The position numbers and the translations under genes are program-made. From Tamarix chinensis (lineage: Eukaryota > Streptophyta > Magnoliopsida > Caryophyllales > Tamaricaceae), in NCBI GenBank assembly GCA_030549775.1, contig CM060174.1:42422586-42486585 (forward strand): a stretch of 64,000 nucleotides of DNA, given 5' to 3'. The notes beneath the pieces were generated by a model. It worked only from the letters and a program-made list of their open reading frames with translations, was not told the DNA's origin and ran no database searches. Shown here in pieces: positions 48,000 through 59,464 of this stretch; the stretch's first letter is position 1; each line of letters opens with the position of its first letter.

Positions 48000-49150
48000 C
48001 TAATTATTAATTATCTTGAGAACCCTTAGATGCTCCTACATCATTATCCCTAACTTTAGAATAATTTGTCCTCAAATTGACATCAATATAAAAGATACAA
48101 ATCACCAATATTAAATGTCCTTGAAACACCATCATAGGATTCTAGAAGCTCAAATTCATAATCACTTTTTCTAAATTTTCTAAATAATTTAAATGGTCCA
48201 TCTACTCTTAGCATTATTTTTTGTTTTCTTAAATAGGAAATGTTTCCTTTTACAAATGTAACCAAATTAAATCACTTAGAGAAAATACCTTTGGATTGAG
48301 ATGTTTATTAGCTTCCATTTGGTATCTTTCATTGGCTTGTTCTATGTTCCCCTTTATTTTTTGATGAGGCTTTTGAAAGAATTCAAATTGTTCCTTAGGC
48401 CTCATAATTTTTTAAAATCACCTTTCTTCAAGGGTACCATATCACCTATCATATACAGATTTAACTCATACACAATTTTTAATGGACTTGAGTGAGTAGT
48501 ACTTGAAATACTTCCATTATAAGCAAACTCAGCATGAGCTAACTTAATATCTCAATTTTTAGTACTTCTACTTGCCAATCCTCTCAACAAAGTGCCAAGA
48601 GTATAATTTCTAACTTCAGTTTGTCCATCGGTTTGTGGGTGATGTGAAGTACTGAATAACAACTTAGTGCCTAACATGTGCCATAACATCTTCTAATAGT
48701 AATTAAGAAACCTGACATCTCTATCTAAAATAATAATTTTAAAAATACCATGTAGTTTCACAATTTATTAAAAATACTAGACAATGACATGTTTTGCATC
48801 ATCAGTTTTGTTACATAGAATAAAATAAGACATTTTAGAAAACCTATCTACCATGACCATAACAGAATATTTACCTCTTTGTGTTCTAGGAAACATTAAG
48901 ATAAAGTCTATACTAATTCATTCCCATGGTTGACTAGGCACGGGTAATTATGTATATAAACCTTTGTGGAAAAAAACTTTTACTCTCTTTGTAAGTAACA
49001 CATTGGTTTACTATAAGTTTTACACCCTTAATCATGCGTGGCCAATAGATATTCTCTTGTAACATTTCTAATGTCTTTTGAGTATCAAAATTTCCACCTA
49101 AATCTTCTTGATGTACCTATTTATTAAGAAGATTTTCTTGAGTTTAAAAA
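48000..49150 (-). pseudogene. Chromovirus integrase
   Basis: Minus strand: the core end [19 protein letters not shown] and [13 protein letters not shown] (48680-48560) holds the region of the third catalytic acid. The C-terminal frame 48265-48083 reads YLRKQKIMLRVDGPFKLFRK and FNIGDLYLLY, the usual RSKLxPRxDGPFxVLxRI...FNVxDL pattern. The N-terminal part (49150-48690) is scrambled by frameshifts. Confidence 0.8.
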
Positions 49151-49249
49151 AATCCATCTTGTAATGCATAATAACCATGATATATATTTTCTTTACATGC
49201 TCAATCTTCATCACTAAAATCTTCATCTTTAGGATACAATTCTTTTAAC

Positions 49250-50480
49250 GTTTCAAAATATATCATTTCACCATCTAATATGACAAGTAATGTCGACCTT
49301 TGAGAAATAGCTTCGACTACCACATTTTCTTTTCCATCAAAGTGTTTGAAAGAGAACACAAATGATTGGATTTTGCATTTCTAGGACTAATTTTCTTTTC
49401 ACCATGCAAATATTTCAACATTTCATGATCAGAGTGTAATACAAAGGGTTTGGGTCTCAAATAATGACTCTATGTCTCTAAGCTACATCTGATGGCAAAT
49501 GATTCCTTATCATATGTCGCATAATTCAATTTAGGACCATTTAATTTTTCACTAAAGTATGAAATATGCCTTTTTTTCTTGTGAAATAACTCCTCTTATC
49601 CCTACACCACTAGTATCACAAGTCACCTAAAAAAGTAGGTCAAAATTAGAAATAGATAATACAAGAGTACTTCACATTTAATTCTCAAAGGTTTTAAAGG
49701 CTTTAGTGGCTTCATTTCCCTAATGAAATTATCTTTTTTTTTCTTTCATAATTGAGTAATAAGTGTAGATATAGTAGAGAAATCCATAATAAATCTCTTA
49801 TAGAAACTAGCTAATCCATGTAAACTTCTTACTTGGTGAATATCCTAAGGAACATTCCATTCTTTAATATCTTGTATCTTAGTAGGTTTAACTTTAATAC
49901 CCTCACACTAACAATAAAACCAAGAAAAATTACACTTGAAATAATAAATTCATATATTTCTAATTTCCCATAAAGTTCAGTGGCTCTTCGTTTATCAAAT
50001 AGTTTACTTAGATACACAAGATGATCATATTCATCTTTACTATACACAAGTTCATCATCCAAATAAACCACAATGAACTTTCCAAGGAAAGGACAAATAA
50101 TTTCATTCATTGATCTCATAAAAGAGCTAAGTGCATTACGCAATCCAAACGACATTACAGTCTACTCATAAAGACCATATTTAGCTTTAAAGGTTGTTTT
50201 CTATTCATCTCCTTCCTTAATTCTCATTTGATGATATCCGCTTCTTAATTCAATTTTAGGAAACATATGGGAACCACAAATTTCATCAAGCACATTATCA
50301 AGTCTAGGAATAAGAAATCTATACTTGATAGTTATATTATTTATAGCTCTAGAATCCATACATATACACCAAGTACAAATTTCTTTTATATAACCCTTAT
50401 CTACTAATTCTTGTATTTGTCTTTACAATTCCTTAGCTTCTTCTGGAGTGCATCTATAAATACATTTACTAGGAAAAGGA
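49250..50480 (-). pseudogene. Chromovirus RT and RNase H
   Basis: RT: IELRSGYHQMRIKEGDE, a TAG where the family has W, KTTFKAKYGLYE, another TAG at a W position, then the open frame 50155-49829 with MSFGLRNALSSFMRSMNE, FIVVYLDDELVYSKDEYDHL (YLDD intact) and VIFLGFIVS. RNase H (49640-49290) in broken frames: VTCDTSGVGIRGVISQEKKA, HSDHE-like text and HFDGKENVVVEA, where ADALSRR is usual. Confidence 0.85.
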
Positions 50481-51005
50481 ATTCTAGGAATTAAATCTAT
50501 AGCATGTTCTATACGGCTAATAGGTAGTAGTCTAGGAGATACTTCATTAAGAAAAACATTGTTATATTCATCAAGTAATCTAGCAAGATTTTAATGATTA
50601 TAATTGTTCTCACCAAATTGAGATTATTTTACTACTAAAGCATAACAAACACTAGCCTCCTTAATGCAATTAATAACATCTTTTTCATGTAAGAATAAAA
50701 CTCTTTTTAGTCTTAATAAGTTATATTTGATCACATTGAGATGGTTTCAATTTATAATTCTTTTTATCATTAAGCACAACATATTTGTTAGTGACACAAT
50801 CATGGATTACATTTCTATCATATTTCCATGGCCTTCTAATTAAAATACCACAAGCATCCATAGACAACACATCACACAATACTTCATTATGATAGTTAAT
50901 AATATGAAAGGTAATTAAGGTTTGCTTATTTCCTTTGGCATCTATGTTCTCATTAAGAAATTATAATGAATATGGTTTAGGATGATTGGTAGTCACTAAC
51001 CCTAA

Positions 51006-51356
51006 TTATTTAACCATCATTTCACTAGAAACATTAGAACATGAACCACTATCTATAATGACTCTACAAACCTTATCACTAATTCTACACTTAGCTTTAA
51101 AAATATTCTCCCTTTTTGTAAATGGAATATTAAGTTTTATTTGTAATACCCTTTGAAGTAAAACACATGGATTACCATCCTCTTCATACATACTCAAGTT
51201 ATCATCATTAGATTCCATTTCTAGGTCATCATTATCATCACACAATTCCATACCTTCTATTTTATTTAAGGTTAGAACACTTTGGTTAGGACATTCTATA
51301 GAAAAATGACCATATCCCTTACATTTAAAGCATTGTTTAGTAGAAATTTCATTCAC
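51006..51356 (-). pseudogene. Chromovirus gag zinc knuckle and protease
   Basis: An open 116-codon stretch. QCFKCKGYGHFSIECPN is an intact CX2CX4HX4C zinc knuckle at residues 9-22. After an acidic linker (DDNDDLEMESNDD), IIDSGSCSNVSSEMMVK at the end is the start of an aspartic protease with intact D-S-G. The stop follows directly after the active-site block, so the protease is cut. Confidence 0.85.
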
Positions 51357-51399
51357 CTTATTTCTATCTTTTTCATCTCAGTTGTAGTTTATTTTCTTA

Positions 51400-52270
51400 T
51401 CATCAGTTAAAGGTTTATGTATCCTATATTTTAATGTATATGCATTAGAATAGTTTTTGGTTGAAGTAGAATTCAAAACACTTGTTTTAGCATCGACTAT
51501 GGTAGAATTAGTTTTTCTTTCACATTTTAAACCAGTTTAGTCAAATCATAAAGATAATCATAGATAAACATTTCAAATCTATCTCTAATGAAGTTATTAA
51601 TACCACCTAAGTATCTAACACATTTTTGCTCTTTTCTTTCTTACATGTCAAATGAAAGTTTTAGTCTTTCAAATTCCTTAGTATATTCCTCTACACTAAG
51701 TATTCATTTCCTAATATTAGTCAAACTGATATACATTTCTTTCTCATAATCTCTAGGGAAAACTTTCTTAGTTTTTTTTTTAGTTTTTCCTAAGACTTGA
51801 TTTTACTTTTTTCTTTCCTTTCATGAGTTCTATTATGATTATCGCACCAAACCCTATTTTTTTTTTAAATTTGAGAGTTCCTAACTTTCATCTATATTAT
51901 TCATCATACTCTATAAATTTAAAGATAGCTTTTATTTTATGCAACCACTTAAAACATTATTCTACATCTAATTCACCATAGAAATTAGGGAGATCGAGTT
52001 TTATACCTTTATCTTTAATATGCTTATACCTTGGTGGGTAATTTACATGTCCTCATTTGGTGTGGCTGAAATCGTTGGATCAGTTCTTGGTTGACTTCTC
52101 TTTGTACTCCATACGGTTGTTGAGTTTTCCACCTTGTTCTTGGATTTTCCTCCTCAACATGCCTTCTACTTGACTATGCATGACCTCCATGGTGTTGTGC
52201 ATGTGTTGGAGTGTCTTTTGGGAAACTATTCTATTATTCTATTCTCCAACCTTGGAAGTTGACTTTAAAT
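51400..52270 (-). pseudogene. gag: Chromovirus gag
   Basis: Minus strand in shifting frames: GIKLDLPNFYGELDVE, FKWLHKIKAIFKFIEYDE, LRKVFPRDYEKEMY, SVEEYTKEFERLKLSFDM and CVRYLGGINNFIRDRFE, the usual retrotransposon gag order (WLxxVExxF ... YxxEFxxL ... RYVxGL). Several stops, including one at a W position. Confidence 0.8.
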
Positions 52271-52389
52271 GAAAGGAAGTTTTAGAAGTGTTGTTTTGGT
52301 ATCATGGACACTTGCTACAAATTATTTAAGAGTGGAAAATATTGCTTTCATGGACACTTCTTCACCCATAGCTACCTTTATAAAATTAT

Positions 52390-52524
52390 TAACCAATAAC
52401 TGATCATAGAATCAGTTTACCCCAAGTTATTGAACAATAGGTGATCTTAGTATTATTTTACCTCAACTTGTTAAGCAATAGGTGATCATATCATTATTTT
52501 ATCCCAAGTTATTGAGAAATAGGT
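52390..52524. repeat. 41 bp tandem repeat, three copies
   Basis: Units of the form AACAATAGGTGATCTTAGTA + TTATTTTACCTCAACTTGTT, three in a row with a few substitutions. It lies between the chromovirus gag and LTR B2. Confidence 0.8.
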
Positions 52525-52539
52525 AGGATAATTTCCCAT

Positions 52540-55500
52540 GGTCTCTCTATATTATGGAAGCCAAACCACATATATGAATAAAAATTCCTAGCTCATGCTA
52601 ATGTAACCTGGTATAGATACCCCCTTGAACATTAATATTGTTTAGAGTAAGAAAGCCACTAGGGTCTGTGAGGATCTTAGGATCAACTAGGACCTTTCTT
52701 GAAGGTACCCAAAGTTAGACTAACCCTTGATAACTAATTGAGGATCAAATAATCTAGACTTATTATGATTCATATTCCACTTTAAGTAATTAATATATTA
52801 TTAGATCAAGATTCCATATCACATAAAGGACCATAAACAATATCACACCAAATCACAAGCCACTTAATTTCAATGCACCCATATGAGGTCCTCATATCAT
52901 TAAGTGTTCCCATTTAGGGTTTCTTTAAATAATCATCCCATTATGTGATCAATTATTCCAAAAGGTGGAATTATGTAAGGTTAATATCATCCATAAATGT
53001 CCAAGTCAACATTTGATCTCCATTTATTCCCTTTTGTTAATAATTCAAATCGAAGTTAAATCCTAGGATTAATGTTAAAGTTATCATTCATTTCTTAACC
53101 ACAATATTACCATTCATTAAAGGGTGCTCCAAGTTAATTCTATAAAGCTAAAGATGAAGGTCCAATTAGAGGTCAACAAGAGTCCAACCCTAACTAATAA
53201 TTATTTATCCATTTATTTCAATATCTAAATGAAAGTTACTATTTATGGATATTGTCAACTAAAGGCCACCATATATATATCCATATTATTTTCTTCTAAT
53301 CTTGCTAGCTTATTAAAATTATAAGGTTTCACATTTTTAAGGTCATGATATAAGTCATTAGTGGTATATTATCTATCATTTTGATTCATTACATAAATAA
53401 TAATCATAAGAATAAGCCATTTTTAGCCATCTAACTCCTCTATTCATTCCATGATCAAGTGAAAAAAAAATAAACGTGATGCTAAGATCAACTTAGTCAA
53501 CTAAGATGAATTTACTCCTTTTAATTCATCAATTAAAACCCATTAATCTTGGTAAATTTATTACTACTAGAAACTTAGGTTATTATCCAAATATGAGAAA
53601 AATTAAAACATCATATTCGAGAAGAAATATGAAAGAAAGAAAAACTGGTCAAGACCAGTTGATGAGTTGCCAAAAATTGTTGATCGGTCTTGCTGACTAG
53701 CCGGTTAGTTTCATGTATCAGCCAATCGATTAAACCCACCAGTTAACTATTCTAATAACCAATCAATTGGTTTGGTTAAACTAGTCCATGTGTCAAACTC
53801 GAGCCTAAGACTACTAGGGCCACAAACCAACTAATCAACTGTTCTAGGAACCATTCAATGGGTTTGGTTAAACTAGTTGATGTGTTTAACCTGAGACTAA
53901 GAACACTAAAGTCACATGCAAGCCCGTTGATAGCTCTACCAGATAATTCAATCGGTTATAGGGATCAGTTGATCGTTATTAGAGACCATTCCGTCCATTA
54001 GGGTAAAAAAAAACCCAACAGAACATGCTTACACACAATTGAATTCTATATTCTTTATTAAATTACTCTAAATGTAAATCACAGGTCATTTAAGGTTCTC
54101 AACACTCAATATTCATGAATTGACATGCAAAATACCAAAATCATGCTAGGAATATCAATAAAATCATAATTGCACTTTACAGACTTAATAGGAACTAGGA
54201 AAATATACATCATATTCTACTCTTACTATGTCATCATGTAAGAATCTATCCATCATATGACACAAACCATTGTCACTTAATACATTATGAATATCAAAGG
54301 TAATTACGAATCTAGAACCATACTTAGGTGGCTTATGCATGCAAGACTATAAGATAAGCTTTCTACCATTTCTTCCATTCATTCCATATTAACAAGTTTA
54401 GCCACATTGTCATCTATAATATTCAGGTTATAACATACTCAAAGAACATTCACTATAATTACCTATACCATTTTATTCAAAAAGAGGAAGATAAGGGTTA
54501 ACCTGAAAAAAGTTTAGCAACACACTAAAGAGGGAAAAAGTCTTTGAAAATCCAAACTCCTTTTCCTACACTAAAAAAACTTTCAAGAAAGCCAAATTAA
54601 AACTTAATAAAACCCATGAAAGAATGCAAAGAAGATTTAAGAAAATCGGGTACCTAGGAGAGGAAATAAGAGAAAAACTACCTTTTAAAGGAGAAAACCG
54701 AGAACACTAGAGATGAAAGTTAAAACCTCACTTTTTCTCCAAATCTAACCTTGACATACTTAAGACCAAAACATGAAGGAGCTAGAGAAAGGATTAGAAG
54801 AGGAAAGGAAGATCAAAAACTAAAGTCAAAGAGAGGAAATGTGGAAAAGTAATTATGAAGAAAAATAGGGTAGTTTGGAGGTTAGGGAAGAAAGGAGAAA
54901 ATGGAGCCTTTGGGTTCAAATTACTCAGGGTTTCTACAAAAATGAAGAAAGGTAAGGGAGTGTATTAATCATGAACCCAAACCCTAGCCTGGATCCAAGA
55001 TTCAAAGTGCAGGTATTGAAGATTCAAAGCTAGAATTTCTACCTTTGAGCTTAGTTGGTAGAATATAGTATTCTAAGAAATGTGACTCATAAATTTCAAA
55101 CACAAGAAAGGAATAACGACAACAAGGGATGGGAATTAAAGTCTAGTAACCTGTAGAGGTTGTAGGAAGAAATAATTTGTTCAAGAGTCTTAGAGAAGAG
55201 AGATAACATAAGGAAGAAGAAGATAAATAAGCTAAAGTCATGAATGTGACTCCTCATGAATTACATCTTTTTGAATTAATTAGAATGATAAATTAGGTTA
55301 GGAATGCTCAACAGTTCCATAGAAATTGTAAACAAACCACTAAAAACATAATCACATTGTTGGAGAATATTTGGGGAAAGATTTATAGTGAAAATCGAGT
55401 TAGAAGGACAACTAATGTAGTTATACCGGTTTATTGGTACCCCAAACCAGTTGATCAATTTATCAGGTTTCAAAACTCAAATTTAATGAAAGAACTAGTC

Positions 55501-55690
55501 AATTAATATCCCTAACCATTTGATTATTTTTTCGATAACACCAATTACCTTCCAAATTCAAAACCAAGCTAAACCAATACCATTTTAATCCTAAACACAC
55601 CTCTAAAATAAGATTAAATACACTCAGATCACCATTAATAACATAGGTTAGTACACATTATAAACCCTTAAAAGTGGGGGTATTATAGCA
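52540..55690 (-). repeat. Truncated giant LTR B2
   Basis: The right end AAAAGTGGGGGTATTATAGCA (55690) is the start of a minus-oriented LTR. Collinear matches to B1: TCTTAGGATC near 52680/19160; the AACCAATYRATTGGTT clusters at 53640-54000 and 55425-55530 versus 19690-20010 and 21150-21310; AATCTAAC...ACTTAA...GAGCTAGAGA near 54745/20500; GGAAGAAGAAGATAA near 55213/20960. The 3' end of the LTR with the GCGGAAGC block is missing, so no duplication can be tested. The right flank begins CTATC. Confidence 0.7.
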
Positions 55691-56640
55691 CTATCCCATT
55701 AAATGAGGTTTTATCCCCAAAGGATAAGAAGCTTCTTAAACCCTAAAAATCAATAGTTTACAATGCATTAATGAAAATACTTTAATAATGATAAGGTTAC
55801 CATTTCCTTACAAGATTAGGTGTACTAATGTCACATAATGCAATGAAGATAACAACTAGTATGGTAGTGATGAAGTAGGAGTGACAACAACCAATAGGTT
55901 CAAGAACTTGGGTTTAAAATGAAAGGTTAACAAGGATCTAAGATTAGTGGTGACCCACAAAGGAGTACAATTATCATTAAAGGATTATTCACATTCAATA
56001 AGATGCAACACTCACACAAATATGATGATTAGTGACGTAAGGAGATATAGATCATTCCTTATGAATGGGAATGATATTCCAAAAAAAGGATTTGTCAATG
56101 AAGGGTAATCTTAGTAAGAGTACCATATTTTAAAAAGGTATGATATCTTTAGAAAATCTTACCGAGTAAATAATGGCCATGGGTCTAATGAGTTAACAAG
56201 ACGACAAGATAGCTATTAAGGGACTAATAAACCATATGAAAGTAAGTAACGACAAGGGTTATAATATGATGAAATAATGTCAAATAAGGGGGGTTGCTAG
56301 GAAATGAATAATAATGAAGGATGACATGAAGGAAGATTCAAATGAAGTTGAAATATGACTTATAATTGAAAATTAGCACTAATTTAGTCATAGAAAAAGG
56401 ATAGTGATGATAAGGGTAATCCATAAATGATGCTTAACACCAATGGCAATAAGAAATGGTCCAATTGAGAATATATAAAGATGAAAGAGATAATATTAAG
56501 AATAACCAAAAGGATGAAGTTAATATCTCCTTAAAAGAATTTCATTCCAAGCAATAAATAATGTCACATTTAATAATTTTAGCAGAAAAAATTACAAGAA
56601 GACACCAAGTGAAAATGAAAGGTTCAAAAGCATGAGGATG
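55691..56640. other. Unassigned AT-rich stretch
   Basis: No motif, repeat or open frame could be assigned. It may be the protease/RT side of the gag-bearing element at 56650-57650, decayed beyond recognition. Confidence 0.35.
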
Positions 56641-56649
56641 CTAGAGGTT

Positions 56650-57650
56650 TTCCTCATGCTTTCTCTCCTAGACACTATTCTTTGTGTGGGAACACTCAAG
56701 CTACCTATAACCCCATATACCATAACTATAGCACCAAACTTGATCGCTTTAACAATCTCTTCCTAGGTGGTATTTCATACATTGCTTGTATAAGTAGTGC
56801 CTTCTTAGATGGCTTAACTCACATCATAATATAAATCCTCTCTATTGGTTGCCATAGGTGTGAACCCTCTTAATTCCATGGGGTTGTAGATTATCCTCAT
56901 CTCCTCACTTCTTTCCTTTGACTAGACCTTAGTGCTGAAGCTCATATGCTCCCTCAAGCACTTTCTTATACATAGAATGTAAATTAGGTGGTGTGGATCC
57001 CATTAGAAGCTCCAGTAATCTAGTCTCAAGGCCTAAATGAAAATAGTGAATCTTCAATTCTTCATTTGACACCACCTCAAGTGCAAAATAGGACAAGTCA
57101 TGAAACTTATTGTAGTACTCCACTACACACAAGCTACCCTGGTGAAGTGACATGAACTCTTCATATCTTACGAGATGTAAGTGTGTAAGGTAGAAGCAAA
57201 GTCTCAGGGTGCTTGCAAATTGTTCCCATGAATTAAGTGATTTTTTACTCATTCATAGACCATGCCACCAGTAGCCAGCCTTGCCTTACATGTAGGAATT
57301 TTCAAAGTCCACCCTTTTGCTCCTTAGGCACCCATATGTAATGAACATATACTCCGGGGCATGTATCCATCCTTCCAAAGGATCTGGATTCTCCTAGCCT
57401 TTACATGTTAGAATAAGGTGATGCAAGACCTTTCTCGGCCATTCCCTTAGGGTAGGTGACATGATTATAGTCACCAGTGGTTGTGTCTTCTCCTATTATA
57501 GTTTCCTTTCCATGTAAGACCTAATGATTGCCATGTATTGCTTGATATGCTCAATATGAAGAATGTTGTTTACCATCAATCTCTTAAGGAATGGCTGATT
57601 TAAAATAGAAGCCAAGTTAACAAGGCATAAGGCCCACATAATAATTCTAT
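56650..57650 (-). pseudogene. gag: Ty3/gypsy gag of another element
   Basis: The open frame 57252-56929 reads SLNSWEQFASTLRLCFYLTH, EEFMSLHQGSLCVVEYYNKF, HDLSYFALEVVSNEELKIHY and LLELLMGSTPPNLHSMYKKV, a clear gypsy gag core (WxxFxxxF ... L.QGxxSVxEYxxxF). Just upstream is KAGYWWHG, the WW motif. Downstream (about 56800-56760) a zinc knuckle reads CYSYGIWGY...LEC, with the second Cys and the His both changed to Tyr. No matching pol is seen. Confidence 0.75.
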
Positions 57651-57949
57651 AGTGAATAGATAAAATAGCTATTCCTAACCTACACTCATGTAGAGGCTAT
57701 TCCAGGTTTCAAAATTCTTAGTTATCTAAAAGCAGATAGATACTCAAATTTTAGAGAAGTTTTGAACAAGATAATTTAATATAAAAAAGAAATTGTTCTC
57801 AAGACAAGAAGTATTAGACCCAAACCTTTATTATTAGTTAAAAGTACATGAACACAAAAGACCATAAAAAAAATCCTCTAATACTAACCTATGGTATTAG
57901 CTAGAAACATCAGGAGCAAAGATAATTTTCAAACAAAGCTCTATTATTA
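57651..57949. other. Short unassigned flank of copia #3
   Basis: AT-rich; no gene or repeat recognised. Confidence 0.4.
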
Positions 57950-58425
57950 TGAATTTGACTGAGTATTTAAAGCAAAATATAATATTGTATTGATTCATGG
58001 AGGTGTTGGAGAAGCTTAAGTGTGGGATATGAATTATGTGAGAAACACAGGGGTCCCATGTTAATTAACAAAGACCATGTTTCTCACTAAAAACTTTGTT
58101 GTGTTTTTGGGTAAAAGTTGAGAGTAATAAAATAAACAAGGGAATCATGGTTTTCTCAAATATGGACCATGTTTCTCAAAAATGTCATCGAAGTCGTGTA
58201 ACCTAACTTATTCTTCTTCTCCATAGAATTCTTCATTCAAATAGAATTATATATTTGTGTAATTAATAGATTGATTAGTTCAATCATCCTCTAATTACAT
58301 AATATTACAAATAAAGATATCTACTTTTTCCTTAATTATTCTATTTTTTGATCGAATCCCCAATTGTTCATAATCTTGTTAATTACGATTTGTTTTGGAT
58401 TCTTTTCAATCCATGCTATTACACA
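57950..58425 (+). repeat. 5' LTR of copia #3 (476 bp)
   Basis: Starts TGAATTTGACTGAG and ends GCTATTACACA. It contains a hairpin with 10 bp perfect arms GTGAGAAACA (58038-58047) and TGTTTCTCAC (58078-58087). The first 125 bases match the start of the 3' LTR at 63876. Confidence 0.85.
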
Positions 58426-58430
58426 ATAAT

Positions 58431-58443
58431 TTGGTATTAGAGT
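58431..58443 (+). other. iMet primer binding site of copia #3
   Basis: TTGGTATTAGAGT a few bases after the LTR end; the intact site is TGGTATCAGAGC. Confidence 0.8.
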
Positions 58444-58499
58444 TGTGTTGTTGAAGAGATTTGGTAATCAGGATAGGTACACGATTCGATATTGAGAAG

Positions 58500-59300
58500 C
58501 ATAATCGACTCTTCAATCTTAGATTATGGAAATTGAAGATGAGGATAATTCTAACTCATAATAGATTAGAGAAAGCATTATCCAGTCATTTGAACAAGCT
58601 AGAGTCGATGATGAATGAGAAGTTTTAAGAAGTAGATATAAGGGATCTCTATACCATATAGCTGTGTTTGTTGAATGAGGTATTATGGGAAGTGGCAAAG
58701 GAATCTACAACATATGCCTTGTGGTTGAATCTTGAGTCATCGTATATAACAAAAACTATAGCAACTCAAATACTATTGAAGAGTCAGGTTCATGACATGA
58801 AATCAGGTGTGTGTTAATCTTTGAAAATTCACTTAGGTGAATTTGACTCTATAGTTATAGATTTGCATAATATAGATGCTAAATTAGATGACAAGGATTT
58901 AGCTATTATGTTGTTATCTTCTTTGCTTTCAAGCCTTAAGAGTTTTTGTGAGGCTATTTTGTATGTGAAGGATAAGTTAGGCCTTGAGGATGTAAAATCT
59001 AAATTACTATAATGGAAGTAAATTAATAGTGAGTTGACTAGGAATAGTACTTCTAGGCACTCACATAGTGAGGGATTGGTAGCTAGAGGGAGGGCATAGG
59101 AGAGGGTGTTTGGTGATAATAAGAAGCCCATATCTAAGTCAAAGAGTTGTTGAAGAATGTGACATGCTATGGATTTCACAAGAAGGGGCATATTAAGATT
59201 TGTTGTCTTTAGAGAAAGCTATGTGCTATGTATGGTGACTACACCAACATAAAGGATGATGCTGCAGTTACCTATGATGATAGTGATGGTAATGTGTTAA
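58500..59300 (+). pseudogene. gag: Copia #3 gag and zinc knuckle
   Basis: The open stretch 58821-59012 reads MKIHLGEFDSIVIDLHNIDA, LDDKDLAIMLLSSLLSS and AILYVKDKLGLEDVKSKLL, the UBN2-type copia gag core. Before it, FEQARVDDE-like and WLNLESSYITKT text is in shifted frames. A degenerate knuckle TCYGFHKKGHIKICC follows near 59160-59205. Stops and frame changes are frequent. Confidence 0.8.
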
Positions 59301-59464
59301 TGACCACTTATATACATAATTAGATCAGTGATAGATGGATCTTGAATTTTGGGTGTTCTTACCATGTATGTCCTAATTGGAGTTAGATTTAGACATTCAA
59401 GTTATCTTAGGGTGGAGTTGTCATGTTGGGCAATGATGTTGCTTACAAAGTTGCTAGAATTGAG
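59301..59464 (+). pseudogene. Copia #3 protease, 5' of the nested LTR
   Basis: ISDRWILNFGCSYHVCPN corresponds to the copia protease block WILDSGCSYHMCPN; the active-site D-S-G is N-F-G, so the protease would be inactive. Then GGVVMLGNDVAYKVARI, cut by the solo LTR. Confidence 0.8.

Larger units (their letters stand above)
47297..52300 (-). mobile_element. Ty3/gypsy chromovirus-type element with family A 3' LTR
   Basis: Minus-strand order gag (52270-51400), zinc knuckle/protease (51356-51006), RT, RNase H, integrase, PPT, LTR (47876-47297). The integrase and LTR are of the same family as the fragment at 11890-13876. No 5' LTR was found; the right end passes into a tandem repeat and LTR B2. 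Confidence 0.8.

Noticed and set aside
52390..55690. Possible 5' LTR of the chromovirus at 47297-52300
   Set aside because: Its sequence belongs to giant LTR family B, not to family A found at the 3' end of that element, and no PBS stands between it and gag.
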